Source of the DNA: Chloroflexi bacterium 44-23
Lineage (GTDB): Bacteria; Chloroflexota; Anaerolineae; Anaerolineales; Anaerolineaceae
Direction of reading: 5' to 3'
Length of the DNA: 64,000 nt
Assembly (NCBI GenBank): GCA_001899005.1
Contig: MKUW01000028.1
Location: forward strand, 223,939-287,938
Below the pieces are notes generated by a model that made no database searches, was not told the origin of the DNA, and saw nothing but the letters and a program-made list of their open reading frames with translations. The position numbers were made by a program, and so were the translations under genes. Below are positions 8,564 to 17,421 of this stretch, piece after piece (the first letter of the stretch is position 1; each line of letters begins with the position of its first letter).

Positions 8564-10135
8564 TCATGAAATTTCAAATTCGGGCTGTACCAGTCTGGGG
8601 TTTCCATCAGTAATCAAAACATTCTCACCCAATTCTTTGGCACGATACATCAGTTGATCAGCTTGATGAACCAATTCTTCAACCGTCAAGGTGGCATGCC
8701 CGGTAAAGTGCAGCATACCGATACTGACCGTCAATGGAGTATCATATATTTGATTTTCAAGGGATAAGTTCTTAAATTTAGATTGAATTCTCTGCGCAGT
8801 CATTTCAGCGTCTTGCGGACTAATTTCAACCATCATAACCACAAACTCATCACCACCATAGCGTGACAGAATATCTGTTTTACGAAAGCTCGAAGAAATA
8901 ATTTTCGTAACAGCAATTAAGACCTCATCCCCGCGCAGATGGCCATATCTGTCATTGACACGTTTAAAACCATCAAGATCCATAAAACAAACTGAATACG
9001 AATGCCCGTAACGCCTTGAGCGGTTTATTTCCTTTTCTGCCAAATATAGGAAATGGCGACGATTGAACAGACCCGTAAGCGGGTCAGTTATGGCAAGTTG
9101 ATTTAATCGCTCTTCCAATTGCTTGCGCTCGCTAATATCGCGCATCAAAATGATATGACCAAGCAAAATATTACGACTATAAATTGGTGAAATCTGCGCT
9201 TCAAAACAATGTGTCAGCAGCAATTTAGGAAAGTATTCGAGACGTGTGTTGACACCCTGCTCAAAATCAAAGTTTTCCAACAAATCAGCCAATTTGTTTC
9301 CTATCAAACCAGTTCTTTCACCTTTTATCAGTTTCCATGCAGCCGGATTGAAATCCACCAATCGAAGCTGCGCATCTACCACCAGCATGATATCTTCCAT
9401 ATTTTCAAGTAACAGGTTTTTTGCAATTGGACTTATGTCAAACAGTTTAAACCGGAAAATAGCAAAGGTGAAAATCAGCCCGGCTAACACAAAGCTGAGC
9501 GGGTCGTAATTCACCTTTATGGCAGGTATAAGACGTAAAGTATAAGAAATATTGATCAACAAGGGGAGTAAAGTGCCGGCAATCAATAAAATGGCTTGTT
9601 TGCGGTACAGATGTGCCTGCTGAAAAGCCTTCCTCAATAGGATTGCGTCTGCCATCAAAATCAATCCATATGAATAAATCAAATGTACAAAGAACCAGGT
9701 TGCAAACACCCAGGTTTCATCAACCAAAAAATTCCCATGCTGCACATATTGAATACCCTTTAAGAATAAATTATGGCAGGAATTTGTTGCCATTAAAATA
9801 AACGAAACTGCTGGAATTATCGAAAAAACAAGAAACAGAATAAAATGATCGCCCAATTTGTTTTGAGAAAATTGCAAAGAAAAGAAAAACCATAATACAG
9901 GAACAAAGAAAACCGGGGTCATCCGTATGACTGACCACATGAAACTTTCTGCTTCAGTTTTGGCCAGCAAACCGATTGCAATCGCCCCAGTCCAAAGACC
10001 AATTGCAACTAATAAACCAATAAAATAACGGGCATAAGCAATTTTACGAAATCTGGCTACATAGCCCGCCAAAAGGAACATAACCAAAGCTGCTGCTAAA
10101 GCGACAATAAATAAAATTTGATACTGTATAACCAT
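8564..10135 (-). CDS. Membrane diguanylate cyclase (7TM-PAS-GGDEF)
   Basis: Starts with seven hydrophobic helices (residues 5-225) of the histidine-kinase N-terminal 7TM type. A PAS domain (about 245-350, ending MRDISERKQLEERL) and a GGDEF domain follow. The active-site motif is intact (RYGGDEFVVMM), and the domain entry DPLTGLFNRRHF is canonical. It should make cyclic di-GMP from GTP in response to a membrane or small-molecule signal. The ATG at 10135 is preferred because it begins the first membrane helix; the frame could open 37 codons earlier at a site inside AT-rich DNA. A paralogue with the same architecture lies at 55692-57767. Confidence 0.88.
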   Translation of the reverse strand: MVIQYQILFIVALAAALVMFLLAGYVARFRKIAYARYFIGLLVAIGLWTGAIAIGLLAKTEAESFMWSVIRMTPVFFVPVLWFFFSLQFSQNKLGDHFILFLVFSIIPAVSFILMATNSCHNLFLKGIQYVQHGNFLVDETWVFATWFFVHLIYSYGLILMADAILLRKAFQQAHLYRKQAILLIAGTLLPLLINISYTLRLIPAIKVNYDPLSFVLAGLIFTFAIFRFKLFDISPIAKNLLLENMEDIMLVVDAQLRLVDFNPAAWKLIKGERTGLIGNKLADLLENFDFEQGVNTRLEYFPKLLLTHCFEAQISPIYSRNILLGHIILMRDISERKQLEERLNQLAITDPLTGLFNRRHFLYLAEKEINRSRRYGHSYSVCFMDLDGFKRVNDRYGHLRGDEVLIAVTKIISSSFRKTDILSRYGGDEFVVMMVEISPQDAEMTAQRIQSKFKNLSLENQIYDTPLTVSIGMLHFTGHATLTVEELVHQADQLMYRAKELGENVLITDGNPRLVQPEFEIS

Positions 10136-10461
10136 CGTAATTCTAATTTTACCCAAAAACAAGAAGAATGCTTTAAATTTTACATAAATAATGTAAGGCA
10201 GTATTGATAACCAACGAGAATTAGTAAAATAGTTCCTAAGCAACACTCGTGCTCTACCTGGTGATTTAAAAAGGTTTGTATCTGGAAATGCTGACTAATT
10301 TAGTTAAATGTATTTAGTTTCGGGTTATTTAGAAATTTATGATCTATTCAACTTTTCTTTTATTATAAAACCAGAGAAGAGCTGTTCTAAATTACTGGTA
10401 TTCTTTATTCATCAGTGTTTTAATGGTACTCAATTATTTTTGTTGAAAGTGAACCAAAACA
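10136..10461. other. AT-rich intergenic region between divergent genes
   Basis: It separates the cyclase gene from the DUF2877 gene, which are transcribed away from each other, so promoters for both must lie here. No convincing paired -35/-10 boxes, operators or RNA structures were seen. Short frames in it lack ribosome sites. Confidence 0.4.
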
Positions 10462-11376
10462 TTGTTGGAATCAAAACTAACCATTGGTCATATCGCCCTA
10501 ATTTGGCTGAAAAATGCTCAGCAAGGATCCATTTTAGGTATTACCTCTAAAGGGATATTCCTTCAACTTAACGAAACACAGGTTGTTTTCCTAACCAACT
10601 CTAAAGATTTTGGCCCACTCAACCTGATTTATGAACCTCCCCTACCGGAAGTATGGCAGCTCCATGATAAAATCGCCATCCAGATAAACAAAAATAGACT
10701 CATCCTCAAGAACATTCAAAAAGATGAGTTTACCGCATCCTTCAAAGTATGGAAAATTTCCGCCGCTCCCGCCTTTTCAATCAGCGGGTATGAGCAAAAT
10801 AAGCGCATTGGGCAGGCTATCGACCAGTTGTGCCTGTTAAAAGAGTCTCAAGGTTTTGCAAGTTTGTTACCTCACTTACTTACATTTTCAGAAAGAGATA
10901 TATCGCATTCCCTTCAAGAAATTTGGGAATCGATTAATGCCATAAGAATGACATTGCCAGAATTAAACCTTGGAATGATTTTGCCGCATTTCAAACCATT
11001 GTTCGGTTATGGCCGCGGGCTCACTCCCTCCGGGGATGATTTCGTAATGGGGTTGATTTTTTTACTGAATCGCTTCAATCATGGGTTCATCCCAGTAAAT
11101 TGGTTAGACAAATTAAACAATAGTCTCTTGGATTTTGCCTTACAAAAAAGTAATTCAATCAGCCAAAGCCTACTTTTTTGTGCAAGCCAGGGCAGTGCTG
11201 ACTTGCACATTCAAAGGGCAGTTGACTGGTTGATGAATTCATCTACACCCGAGCAAAACCAGATTCTCGATTTAGCTAGTTGGGGCAATTCATCCGGGGC
11301 GGACCTTATGGTTGGTGCAATTGTCGCCATTCAAGCTTTGCAAATGATCGGGAAAGGAAAAAGCCATGAAGAATAA
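10462..11376 (+). CDS. DUF2877 / AllH-like protein
   Basis: A soluble protein of 304 residues. It carries the hallmark motif GRGLTPSGDDFVMGL (residues 188-202) of DUF2877, the family that includes AllH, a subunit of oxamate carbamoyltransferase in allantoin degradation. The other oxamate carbamoyltransferase partners (AllF, AllG, AllK) are not in this window, so the substrate here is open. The frame starts at TTG 10462 with no strong ribosome site, and no ATG gives a full domain. The last four codons overlap the start of the next gene, indicating translational coupling with the small membrane protein. Confidence 0.7.
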   Translation: MLESKLTIGHIALIWLKNAQQGSILGITSKGIFLQLNETQVVFLTNSKDFGPLNLIYEPPLPEVWQLHDKIAIQINKNRLILKNIQKDEFTASFKVWKISAAPAFSISGYEQNKRIGQAIDQLCLLKESQGFASLLPHLLTFSERDISHSLQEIWESINAIRMTLPELNLGMILPHFKPLFGYGRGLTPSGDDFVMGLIFLLNRFNHGFIPVNWLDKLNNSLLDFALQKSNSISQSLLFCASQGSADLHIQRAVDWLMNSSTPEQNQILDLASWGNSSGADLMVGAIVAIQALQMIGKGKSHEE

Positions 11377-11896
11377 CCTGAGAATGTGTCCTCGTTGCCA
11401 ACAAATCACCTCGATTATGCCCATCTCAGACATTTATTTCAGCTTGCTTGAAAATAAAATTACCGATGAGAAGTTGAAAAAATTATCTTCACAACAAAAA
11501 AAAGATCTGTTTAAGTTTCTCAATCCCCCAAGCTTTAACCGCCGCCCCATATGGAATATTCTGCCTCCGGACATTCTTTTTGGCACATTGATCCTGTTAT
11601 TGGTATTTTCAATTCTTTACGGGTATTTCGAAAGCAGAATTAGCTTGCTGAATGGCACCATTCCTTTAGGGTTGGTACTCATTTTTTACGGGGCCATTCG
11701 CAAAAAATTGCAAAATACCTTTAACAAGAAAACCAAAGACCAGCAAGAGATCGCTGCAGCTTTATCACTAAAAGCAGACGAATGGTCTGATTCCTGCTAT
11801 TGCTTTACAGATCAGGTTATTTTCCACCCCAAAAATGAAAAGATTTTTACGCTAAGTGAGTTTTTTGCACGCATGCATCCTGAAGATGCCGTCTAG
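11366..11896 (+). CDS. Small zinc-ribbon-like membrane protein
   Basis: 176 residues. An N-terminal CPRCQQ motif gives a half zinc ribbon, then come two hydrophobic helices (about 74-95 and 100-118) and a charged cytoplasmic tail. It overlaps the upstream DUF2877 gene by 11 bases and GGAAAAAGCC lies just before its ATG, so the two are probably one operon. I do not recognise a family. A later CYC pair could add metal ligands. Confidence 0.6.
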   Translation: MKNNLRMCPRCQQITSIMPISDIYFSLLENKITDEKLKKLSSQQKKDLFKFLNPPSFNRRPIWNILPPDILFGTLILLLVFSILYGYFESRISLLNGTIPLGLVLIFYGAIRKKLQNTFNKKTKDQQEIAAALSLKADEWSDSCYCFTDQVIFHPKNEKIFTLSEFFARMHPEDAV

Positions 11897-11982
11897 GAGA
11901 TTTTTTCCTTGCACCCAAACTGGAATTTGTGACCAAATTTCACATTAATTGTATTGAGTTTTTAATTCACTGGAAAATACAA

Positions 11983-13323
11983 TTATTCAGTTCGAATTTC
12001 ATTAGCTCGTTCAACCATTTGTTCTCTCAAAATTTTGGAATCACGCGGGTAAGCCCAATAAAACAATGAGAAGAGCAAAGCACAAATGATCCAGGGGAAA
12101 GGGATGGTCCACAATAAGGCTTTGGTAAAGCCGATCGTATCCGCCAGGCGCCCTGCGATTAGGGCAGCAATGGCTGCAAAACCGCTCTCGATAAAGGTTG
12201 TCATGGCAAAGGCGGTTCCGCGTAATTCAGGTGGAACGGCACCTTGCATCATCGGTTCCTTGGCGCCTTTACCCGGCCAACTGATGAACAGGGCGGTAAC
12301 AACACATAAAGCCACAAATGCGCCAAACGACCAATTTTCGGTTTGCGTGAAAAGAATAAATGTCAGAGGAATACCGCTGATGATTGAAAATTGCCCGATC
12401 GCAGTTCGACCATACTTGGGACTTTTGCCTTCGGCCCAATCACCCAAAAGACCACCAATTACATTCGAAATTGCTGTTCCAACCACAATACCGGCAAAGG
12501 CGACCGATGCAGACGCCTCAGTTAAACCGCGCACATTCACCAACCAGGTAATTAAATAAAGACCTAATACTACCCACGGCATCGTACCAGCCAAACCCTG
12601 CAAAATGGCCACCCAAATGGTCGGAATGGATAATACCTTGGGGATATCGCTTAATTTTGCTTTATACTTGGCAGCATCTGCTGCTGTAATGAGACCGGCC
12701 AATTCAGGTTCAGAAGCACCCCGCACCGGTTCATCAACGAAGAACCAGATCACCAAACCCGAAACGACGCTGAATAACCCCATGCCAATAAAACCCCAAC
12801 GCCATAAGTTTGGTGTAGCCAATAGACTCAGGCTGAGGGTGCCAACAACAATTCCCATCACGCCAATCGCTTCCAAGATGCCCAGTGCTTTTCCGCGCTG
12901 CTTAGGCGCAAAAGCGTCTGACATAATCGAGAAAGTAGCTGGCATCAAGCATCCCAAACCGATACCGGATATGGCGCGGATTACCAGCAATTGCCCAAAG
13001 TTCTGAGTCAGTCCGACCACTGCCGTCCAGATGCCCCAAAGACCGGTTCCAATTAAAATTACTTTTTTTCGCGAAAAGCGATCGGCAGCGTAACCCCAAA
13101 ATGGCGCACTGATAGCCTGGAGAATATTCCGAATTGTTCCAATTGTCCCCAGGTTCGTATAATTTAATCCCCACAGTGATTGCAGCGTTGGAAATAGAAC
13201 CGAGATGGTCTGACCTTCGCCTTGATCAATAAAATAGCCAAACGAAAGCGCAAACAATGTGCGCCAGCGGTTACGTTTAGCGGATTCTTTTTTAACCGGC
13301 ACAATAATTGATTCAGTTGTCAA
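11983..13323 (-). CDS. Major facilitator superfamily transporter
   Basis: Twelve-helix MFS carrier of 446 residues. The loop 2-3 signature is clear (GYAADRFSRKKVILIG), and the second-half repeat has GGLLGDWAEGKSPKYGR. The family moves sugars, organic acids or drugs by proton symport or antiport; the substrate cannot be read from sequence, though the layout resembles sugar-phosphate or anion:cation symporters. The start is set at TTG 13323, six bases after CAGGAG; a TTG 11 codons upstream would place that ribosome site inside the coding region. It is convergent with the preceding operon. Confidence 0.85.
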   Translation of the reverse strand: MTTESIIVPVKKESAKRNRWRTLFALSFGYFIDQGEGQTISVLFPTLQSLWGLNYTNLGTIGTIRNILQAISAPFWGYAADRFSRKKVILIGTGLWGIWTAVVGLTQNFGQLLVIRAISGIGLGCLMPATFSIMSDAFAPKQRGKALGILEAIGVMGIVVGTLSLSLLATPNLWRWGFIGMGLFSVVSGLVIWFFVDEPVRGASEPELAGLITAADAAKYKAKLSDIPKVLSIPTIWVAILQGLAGTMPWVVLGLYLITWLVNVRGLTEASASVAFAGIVVGTAISNVIGGLLGDWAEGKSPKYGRTAIGQFSIISGIPLTFILFTQTENWSFGAFVALCVVTALFISWPGKGAKEPMMQGAVPPELRGTAFAMTTFIESGFAAIAALIAGRLADTIGFTKALLWTIPFPWIICALLFSLFYWAYPRDSKILREQMVERANEIRTE

Positions 13324-13507
13324 TGAAAACTCCTGGGAAGAGTGTTTGAATAACAAGATAAATTCTAGAAAAATAATGCTGCAAAGTCAAGTCATATTTA
13401 ACTTTAGTTGAGAGTCAATTGAAAATGAGGGCTAGGAAAAAATGACCTCCATATACTTGATGCTTATTGTTTCCATTCCTCTCCCTTTTCAGTAAAATGA
13501 AAGCTAG

Positions 13508-15547
13508 ATGTTGAAACACCTTCCATACCCCACTTATCGTCAAATACGTCATGTAATCGTAGTTTGGGCTATTGAGACGATCGCTTTGCTGGCCCTGGAG
13601 AAGATCTTGCCAGGTTTAGAGATCCAATCCAGCGAATCAGCTATTTTGGCAGTCGCCTTAATTGGCTTATTAAATGCAATCTTACGGCCTGTTATTTTAT
13701 ATTTTACAATCACAATCACTGTGTTTACCCTGGGTTTGTTTTCTTTGCTGATAAATGTAGCAGTAATATTGCTGGTTGTTCAAATCGTACCCGGATTCAT
13801 CATCCTCAACAACCAGACTGCAATTCTGGTCGTGCTCGGCGTGACCTTCATTAATATGCTGATCACTCAAATTCTATCTTTGGATGAAAACAATTCCTAT
13901 TATCGTTCTGTTATTCGCCGGCTTGGCAGAACGCAATCCCGCAACAACAGCGCAGTTGAACACGCCATGCTGATCATCCAATTTGATGGATTGTCATATT
14001 CTGTTCTTGAAAGTGCTCTCCGAGCAGGTTACATGCCGACCATTGAAAGCTTGATTTCCGATCAGCATTATCAACTGAAAAAATGGATTTGTGGTTTACC
14101 CTCACAAACATCTTCCAGCCAACTGGGGATCATGTATGGAGACAACAAAAATGTCCCTGCTTTTCGTTGGTACGAAAAGGAAACCCAAAAACTAGTGGTT
14201 TCCAACCACCTGAATGATACCGCCATGATCGAGTCGCGAGTGGATCAAAAAGACAGTCTTTTGCTCCATAACGGCTCCAGCATTGCCAACATGTTTTCAG
14301 GCAATGCAGTCAAATCAGCCATGACCATGAGCCAATTGACATCCGTTGCTCAAATTTCCAAACGTTCAAATGTTTTTTATAACTTTTTTCTGAACCCATA
14401 CAATTATACGCATACCGTCTTCCTATTTATTGGGGAAATGTTCCGAGAAATGTATCAAAATCTTGCCAAATTATTCTCTCACCGCCAACTTAGCTTACGC
14501 CGTTCTTTCCTTTTCGCCTTGGAGCGCGCAATGGCGGTTGTCTTTGCCCGCGAACTGACTACCCACATCATTATTGAAGATATGTTTTCCAAATATCAAA
14601 CCATCTATGCCACTTACATGGGGTATGACGTGGTTGCACACCATACCGGAATTGATAGCCCGGCAGCTCTCTCGGTAATGCGAGGACTAGATAAACAAAT
14701 CCAGCGAGTAATAAAAGCGAATGAAATTATTTCAAAGGTTTATACCATAGTCGTACTTTCCGACCACGGACAGAGCCAGGGAAGTACTTTCCGCCAGTTA
14801 TATGGACTAACCCTCGACCAATTGCTAAAAAAATATCTTCAAAATGAAAAGAGCGTTGTGAGCAGTGGCACTTCGGATGAAGTAAAAGGCTATGTAAACT
14901 CGTTGTTACAGGAAGTGCTTAATCCGCATCAAAAAGTCAACCAATCAGTAAAGCGCATTTATAAGCAGCTACAAACGAAGGATGGCGATTTTTCTTACTT
15001 CGATAGCGCGTCCCGTCCCCTACCATCCGGAACAGATATCATCGTATGCCCCTCCGGAAATATGGCTTTGGTTTATTTTGCAAATTTTCCAGAGCGTCTC
15101 AGCCTGGAACAGATTTCCAAAATTTATCCTCACCTTTTGGTTAATCTCGTCTCTCATCCCGGAATCGCATTTGTGATGCTCAACAGTGAAGAATACGGGC
15201 CTATCTTACTTCATTCTAATGGAATGTACTTCTTAAAATCCCAACGCATTGAAGGAAAAGATATTCTGTCTCAATACCCTTCCCATACTTCAGCCCAGTT
15301 GCAGAAGCTTTCTGCTTTCCCAAATTGCGGTGACATGGTTATTTTCAGCAGCTATAACCCGGAAACAAAAATGTCTCCGGCATTCGAGGAACTGATCGGC
15401 CACCATGGTGGTATTGGCGGTTTACAAACGGAGGCATTTGCTTTCTTCCCGGAATCATTGCCCTGGCGCCCTGGTATCAGCGATGCTGTCGAATTGCACA
15501 AGCAATTAAGAGAATGGCAGACTCTGATTTTTGAAGGCCAGCAATAA
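13508..15547 (+). CDS. Holin-like membrane domain fused to an alkaline-phosphatase-superfamily phosphodiesterase
   Basis: The first 120 residues contain four membrane helices, with LIGLLNAILRPVILYF and TLGLFSLLINVAVILLV. This matches the 'mycobacterial 4TM phage holin, superfamily IV' (YvlD-like) domain. The rest (about 150-670) is a metal-dependent phosphodiesterase/nucleotide-pyrophosphatase fold. It starts LIIQFDGLSYSVLE, where the aspartate binds metal, has LPSQTSSSQLG, whose Thr/Ser may be the nucleophile, and has VVLSDHGQSQG, a metal-binding Asp-His pair. It should be membrane-bound and act on phosphodiesters in lipids or wall polymers. The ATG at 13508 follows an AT-rich leader without a strong ribosome site. 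Confidence 0.75.
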   Translation: MLKHLPYPTYRQIRHVIVVWAIETIALLALEKILPGLEIQSSESAILAVALIGLLNAILRPVILYFTITITVFTLGLFSLLINVAVILLVVQIVPGFIILNNQTAILVVLGVTFINMLITQILSLDENNSYYRSVIRRLGRTQSRNNSAVEHAMLIIQFDGLSYSVLESALRAGYMPTIESLISDQHYQLKKWICGLPSQTSSSQLGIMYGDNKNVPAFRWYEKETQKLVVSNHLNDTAMIESRVDQKDSLLLHNGSSIANMFSGNAVKSAMTMSQLTSVAQISKRSNVFYNFFLNPYNYTHTVFLFIGEMFREMYQNLAKLFSHRQLSLRRSFLFALERAMAVVFARELTTHIIIEDMFSKYQTIYATYMGYDVVAHHTGIDSPAALSVMRGLDKQIQRVIKANEIISKVYTIVVLSDHGQSQGSTFRQLYGLTLDQLLKKYLQNEKSVVSSGTSDEVKGYVNSLLQEVLNPHQKVNQSVKRIYKQLQTKDGDFSYFDSASRPLPSGTDIIVCPSGNMALVYFANFPERLSLEQISKIYPHLLVNLVSHPGIAFVMLNSEEYGPILLHSNGMYFLKSQRIEGKDILSQYPSHTSAQLQKLSAFPNCGDMVIFSSYNPETKMSPAFEELIGHHGGIGGLQTEAFAFFPESLPWRPGISDAVELHKQLREWQTLIFEGQQ

Positions 15548-16021
15548 AGAGAAAGGTCAGTTTCTTGGCCGTCGTTATCATTCCAAAAGCTCAGTTATTC
15601 AACATTCAACAAAAATAGATCTTAGTGAAGTTTGCCAATCAAAATGATTAATTTAAGCGGATAATTTTCTTTCCAGATTAATCCCATATTTACTCAGATA
15701 GCAGGTTTGCAAGCATCATGCGCTTGCAAACAGAGGATTCAATCTACCTTATGAAGATAATACAGATTCAAAAAAGCCAAATTGGATACGATGAGCCACG
15801 ATAGAAAACATCCTTCAAATTAAGCGAAACTCACGCATGTTTTGTGAGCCATTTAAGCAGCTTCTATGATTAATGCCCTTAATTTCTGGAATGAATGCTT
15901 TATGTCATATCAAACTCCTTAGTTTCCTCGTGTGCTTAGCGCGTTCCCGCGATACATTGATGATAGAATCTAATTGGGGAAGTGTGATTCCTAATTGAAT
16001 ATTACCTATCAGGAGAGGTGA
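15548..16021. other. Leader region of the ornithine cluster
   Basis: 474 bases without a gene. It holds a perfect 10-bp inverted repeat at 15705-15731 and the ribosome site of ord at its right end. I looked for a cobalamin riboswitch because the cluster encodes a B12 enzyme, but no B12-box-like sequence is visible. No clear sigma-70 promoter was found. Confidence 0.5.
15705..15731. promoter_or_regulatory. Perfect inverted repeat, possible operator
   Basis: GTTTGCAAGC and GCTTGCAAAC are exact complements separated by seven bases, about 300 bases upstream of ord. The size and symmetry suit a dimeric transcription factor or a strong hairpin. No T-run follows, so a terminator is unlikely. Confidence 0.45.
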
Positions 16022-17059
16022 ATGGAACCAATACGTGTACTTCAATGGGGTTTGGGGGCAATGGGGAGCGGCATGTCGAAGCTCATTCTCACGAAGCCGG
16101 GCTTGAAAATTGTTGCAGCAGTTGATGGCCGCCCGGAATATGTTGGCAAAGACCTTGGGCAAATTTTAGGCCTGGATGAAACTTTCGGTGTAAAGGTCAC
16201 TAACAAACCAGAAACTGTTTTAGATAAAGCCAAAGTGGATGTTGTTATCATCGCAACCACCTCCTGGCTGACCGAGCAAAAATCGGATTTAGAAAGAATC
16301 CTTAATGCGGGCATCAACTGCATTTCGATTGCAGAAGAGATGTCCGATCCGTATGCACAAAATAAGCAGCTTGCCCTGGAATTGGACCGGCTCGCAAAAC
16401 AAAATGGCGTTACGCTGGTGGGAACCGGGGTTAACCCGGGGTTTGTTCTAGATTTGCTCGTCGTAGCACTTACCGCCGGCAGTCATCGAGTTGATCGTAT
16501 TGAAGCATCCCGCATTAACGATCTCAGCCCGTACGGACCAACCGTTATGAAGAGCCAGGGAGTTGGAACAACCCCGGAAGCTTTTAAAGCGGGGGTTGCG
16601 GATGGATCCATCGTTGGCCATGTGGGTTTTGTGGAATCGATTCACATCATCAGCGACGCTCTGGGCATGGGAGTAAATCGGGTGGAAGAAAGTCGTGAAC
16701 CAATCGTGAGCAGTGTACGCCGAGAAACCCCGCATATAGTAGTAGAAGCAGGCATGGTGGCTGGCTGTGCGCATATCGGCATCGGTTATCGCGATAACAC
16801 TGAAGTAATCAAATTAATTCACCCGCAACAAATACATCCGGCACTCGAAAACCAGGAAACCGGAGATTATATTCACATTTATGGCAAACCTGAAATTCAT
16901 ATGGCCATTCAACCTGAGATTGCAGGCGGGGTAGCTACAATGGGTATTGCTGTCAATCTGATTCCAATTGTAATGGCTGCAACACCCGGTTTAAAACGAA
17001 TGATCGATTTACCCGTTCCAGCAGCACTACAGGGAGAAAGTTCCTATCATCGTGCATAA
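16022..17059 (+). CDS. ord: 2,4-Diaminopentanoate dehydrogenase
   Basis: Oxidises 2,4-diaminopentanoate to 2-amino-4-oxopentanoate with NAD(P)+ and release of ammonia, the third step in clostridial-type ornithine breakdown. The N-terminus is a Rossmann fold with VLQWGLGAMGSG (glycines 10, 12 and 15), and the second half carries the dihydrodipicolinate-reductase-like domain (GTGVNPGFVLDLLV). The length of 345 residues is normal for the family. AGGAG lies 10 bases before the ATG. It leads the gene order ord-ortA-ortB-oraS-oraE-reactivase-orr-alr, all on one strand with short gaps, which makes the assignment strong. Confidence 0.92.
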   Translation: MEPIRVLQWGLGAMGSGMSKLILTKPGLKIVAAVDGRPEYVGKDLGQILGLDETFGVKVTNKPETVLDKAKVDVVIIATTSWLTEQKSDLERILNAGINCISIAEEMSDPYAQNKQLALELDRLAKQNGVTLVGTGVNPGFVLDLLVVALTAGSHRVDRIEASRINDLSPYGPTVMKSQGVGTTPEAFKAGVADGSIVGHVGFVESIHIISDALGMGVNRVEESREPIVSSVRRETPHIVVEAGMVAGCAHIGIGYRDNTEVIKLIHPQQIHPALENQETGDYIHIYGKPEIHMAIQPEIAGGVATMGIAVNLIPIVMAATPGLKRMIDLPVPAALQGESSYHRA

Positions 17060-17136
17060 CCATTAAATTAATTGGGTATGGTCCCACGACTGGTCAGTGA
17101 ACTTTCAGTTATTATCGAAACCCAACAGGAGGTAAG

Positions 17137-17421
17137 ATGAAAACAATTCCAACGGGCACCTGGGTGGAAATTGAACAAATTGTGTTAACCCCCAATCAAC
17201 GGGCCGAAGCTTTACCGGAAGACACCAAAAAAGTGCCTTACATACTTCGTGTCTCAGGGTTTTTGGAACATGATGCCGACCTTGGCGAAGAATGCACAAT
17301 CCGGACAATTATCGGGCGCTTATTAATTGGAAGAATGACCCAGGTAAACCCCGGCTATTCTCACAGTTTTGGTAAAACCGTTGCCGAACTCCTATCTATT
17401 GGAACTGAGAGGGAAAAATGA
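17137..17421 (+). CDS. ortA: 2-Amino-4-oxopentanoate thiolase, alpha (small) subunit
   Basis: The 94-residue small subunit of the PLP-dependent thiolase that splits 2-amino-4-oxopentanoate with CoA into acetyl-CoA and alanine. The sequence has the OrtA pattern: the strand GTWVEIEQIVL opens the chain, followed by VPYILRVSGFL and the terminal RMTQVNPGYSHSFGKTVAEL. CAGGAGG stands eight bases upstream of the ATG. It overlaps the large-subunit gene by four bases (ATGA), typical of co-translated subunits. Confidence 0.93.
   Translation: MKTIPTGTWVEIEQIVLTPNQRAEALPEDTKKVPYILRVSGFLEHDADLGEECTIRTIIGRLLIGRMTQVNPGYSHSFGKTVAELLSIGTEREK

Noticed and set aside
12086..12559. 157-codon frame antisense to the MFS transporter
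   Set aside because: Its composition is typical of the opposite strand of a membrane-protein gene, and the MFS frame is complete with clear family motifs.
15548..16021. Cobalamin riboswitch upstream of the B12-dependent operon
   Set aside because: No B12-box-like sequence is present in the leader. Only a perfect inverted repeat and ordinary sequence were found.
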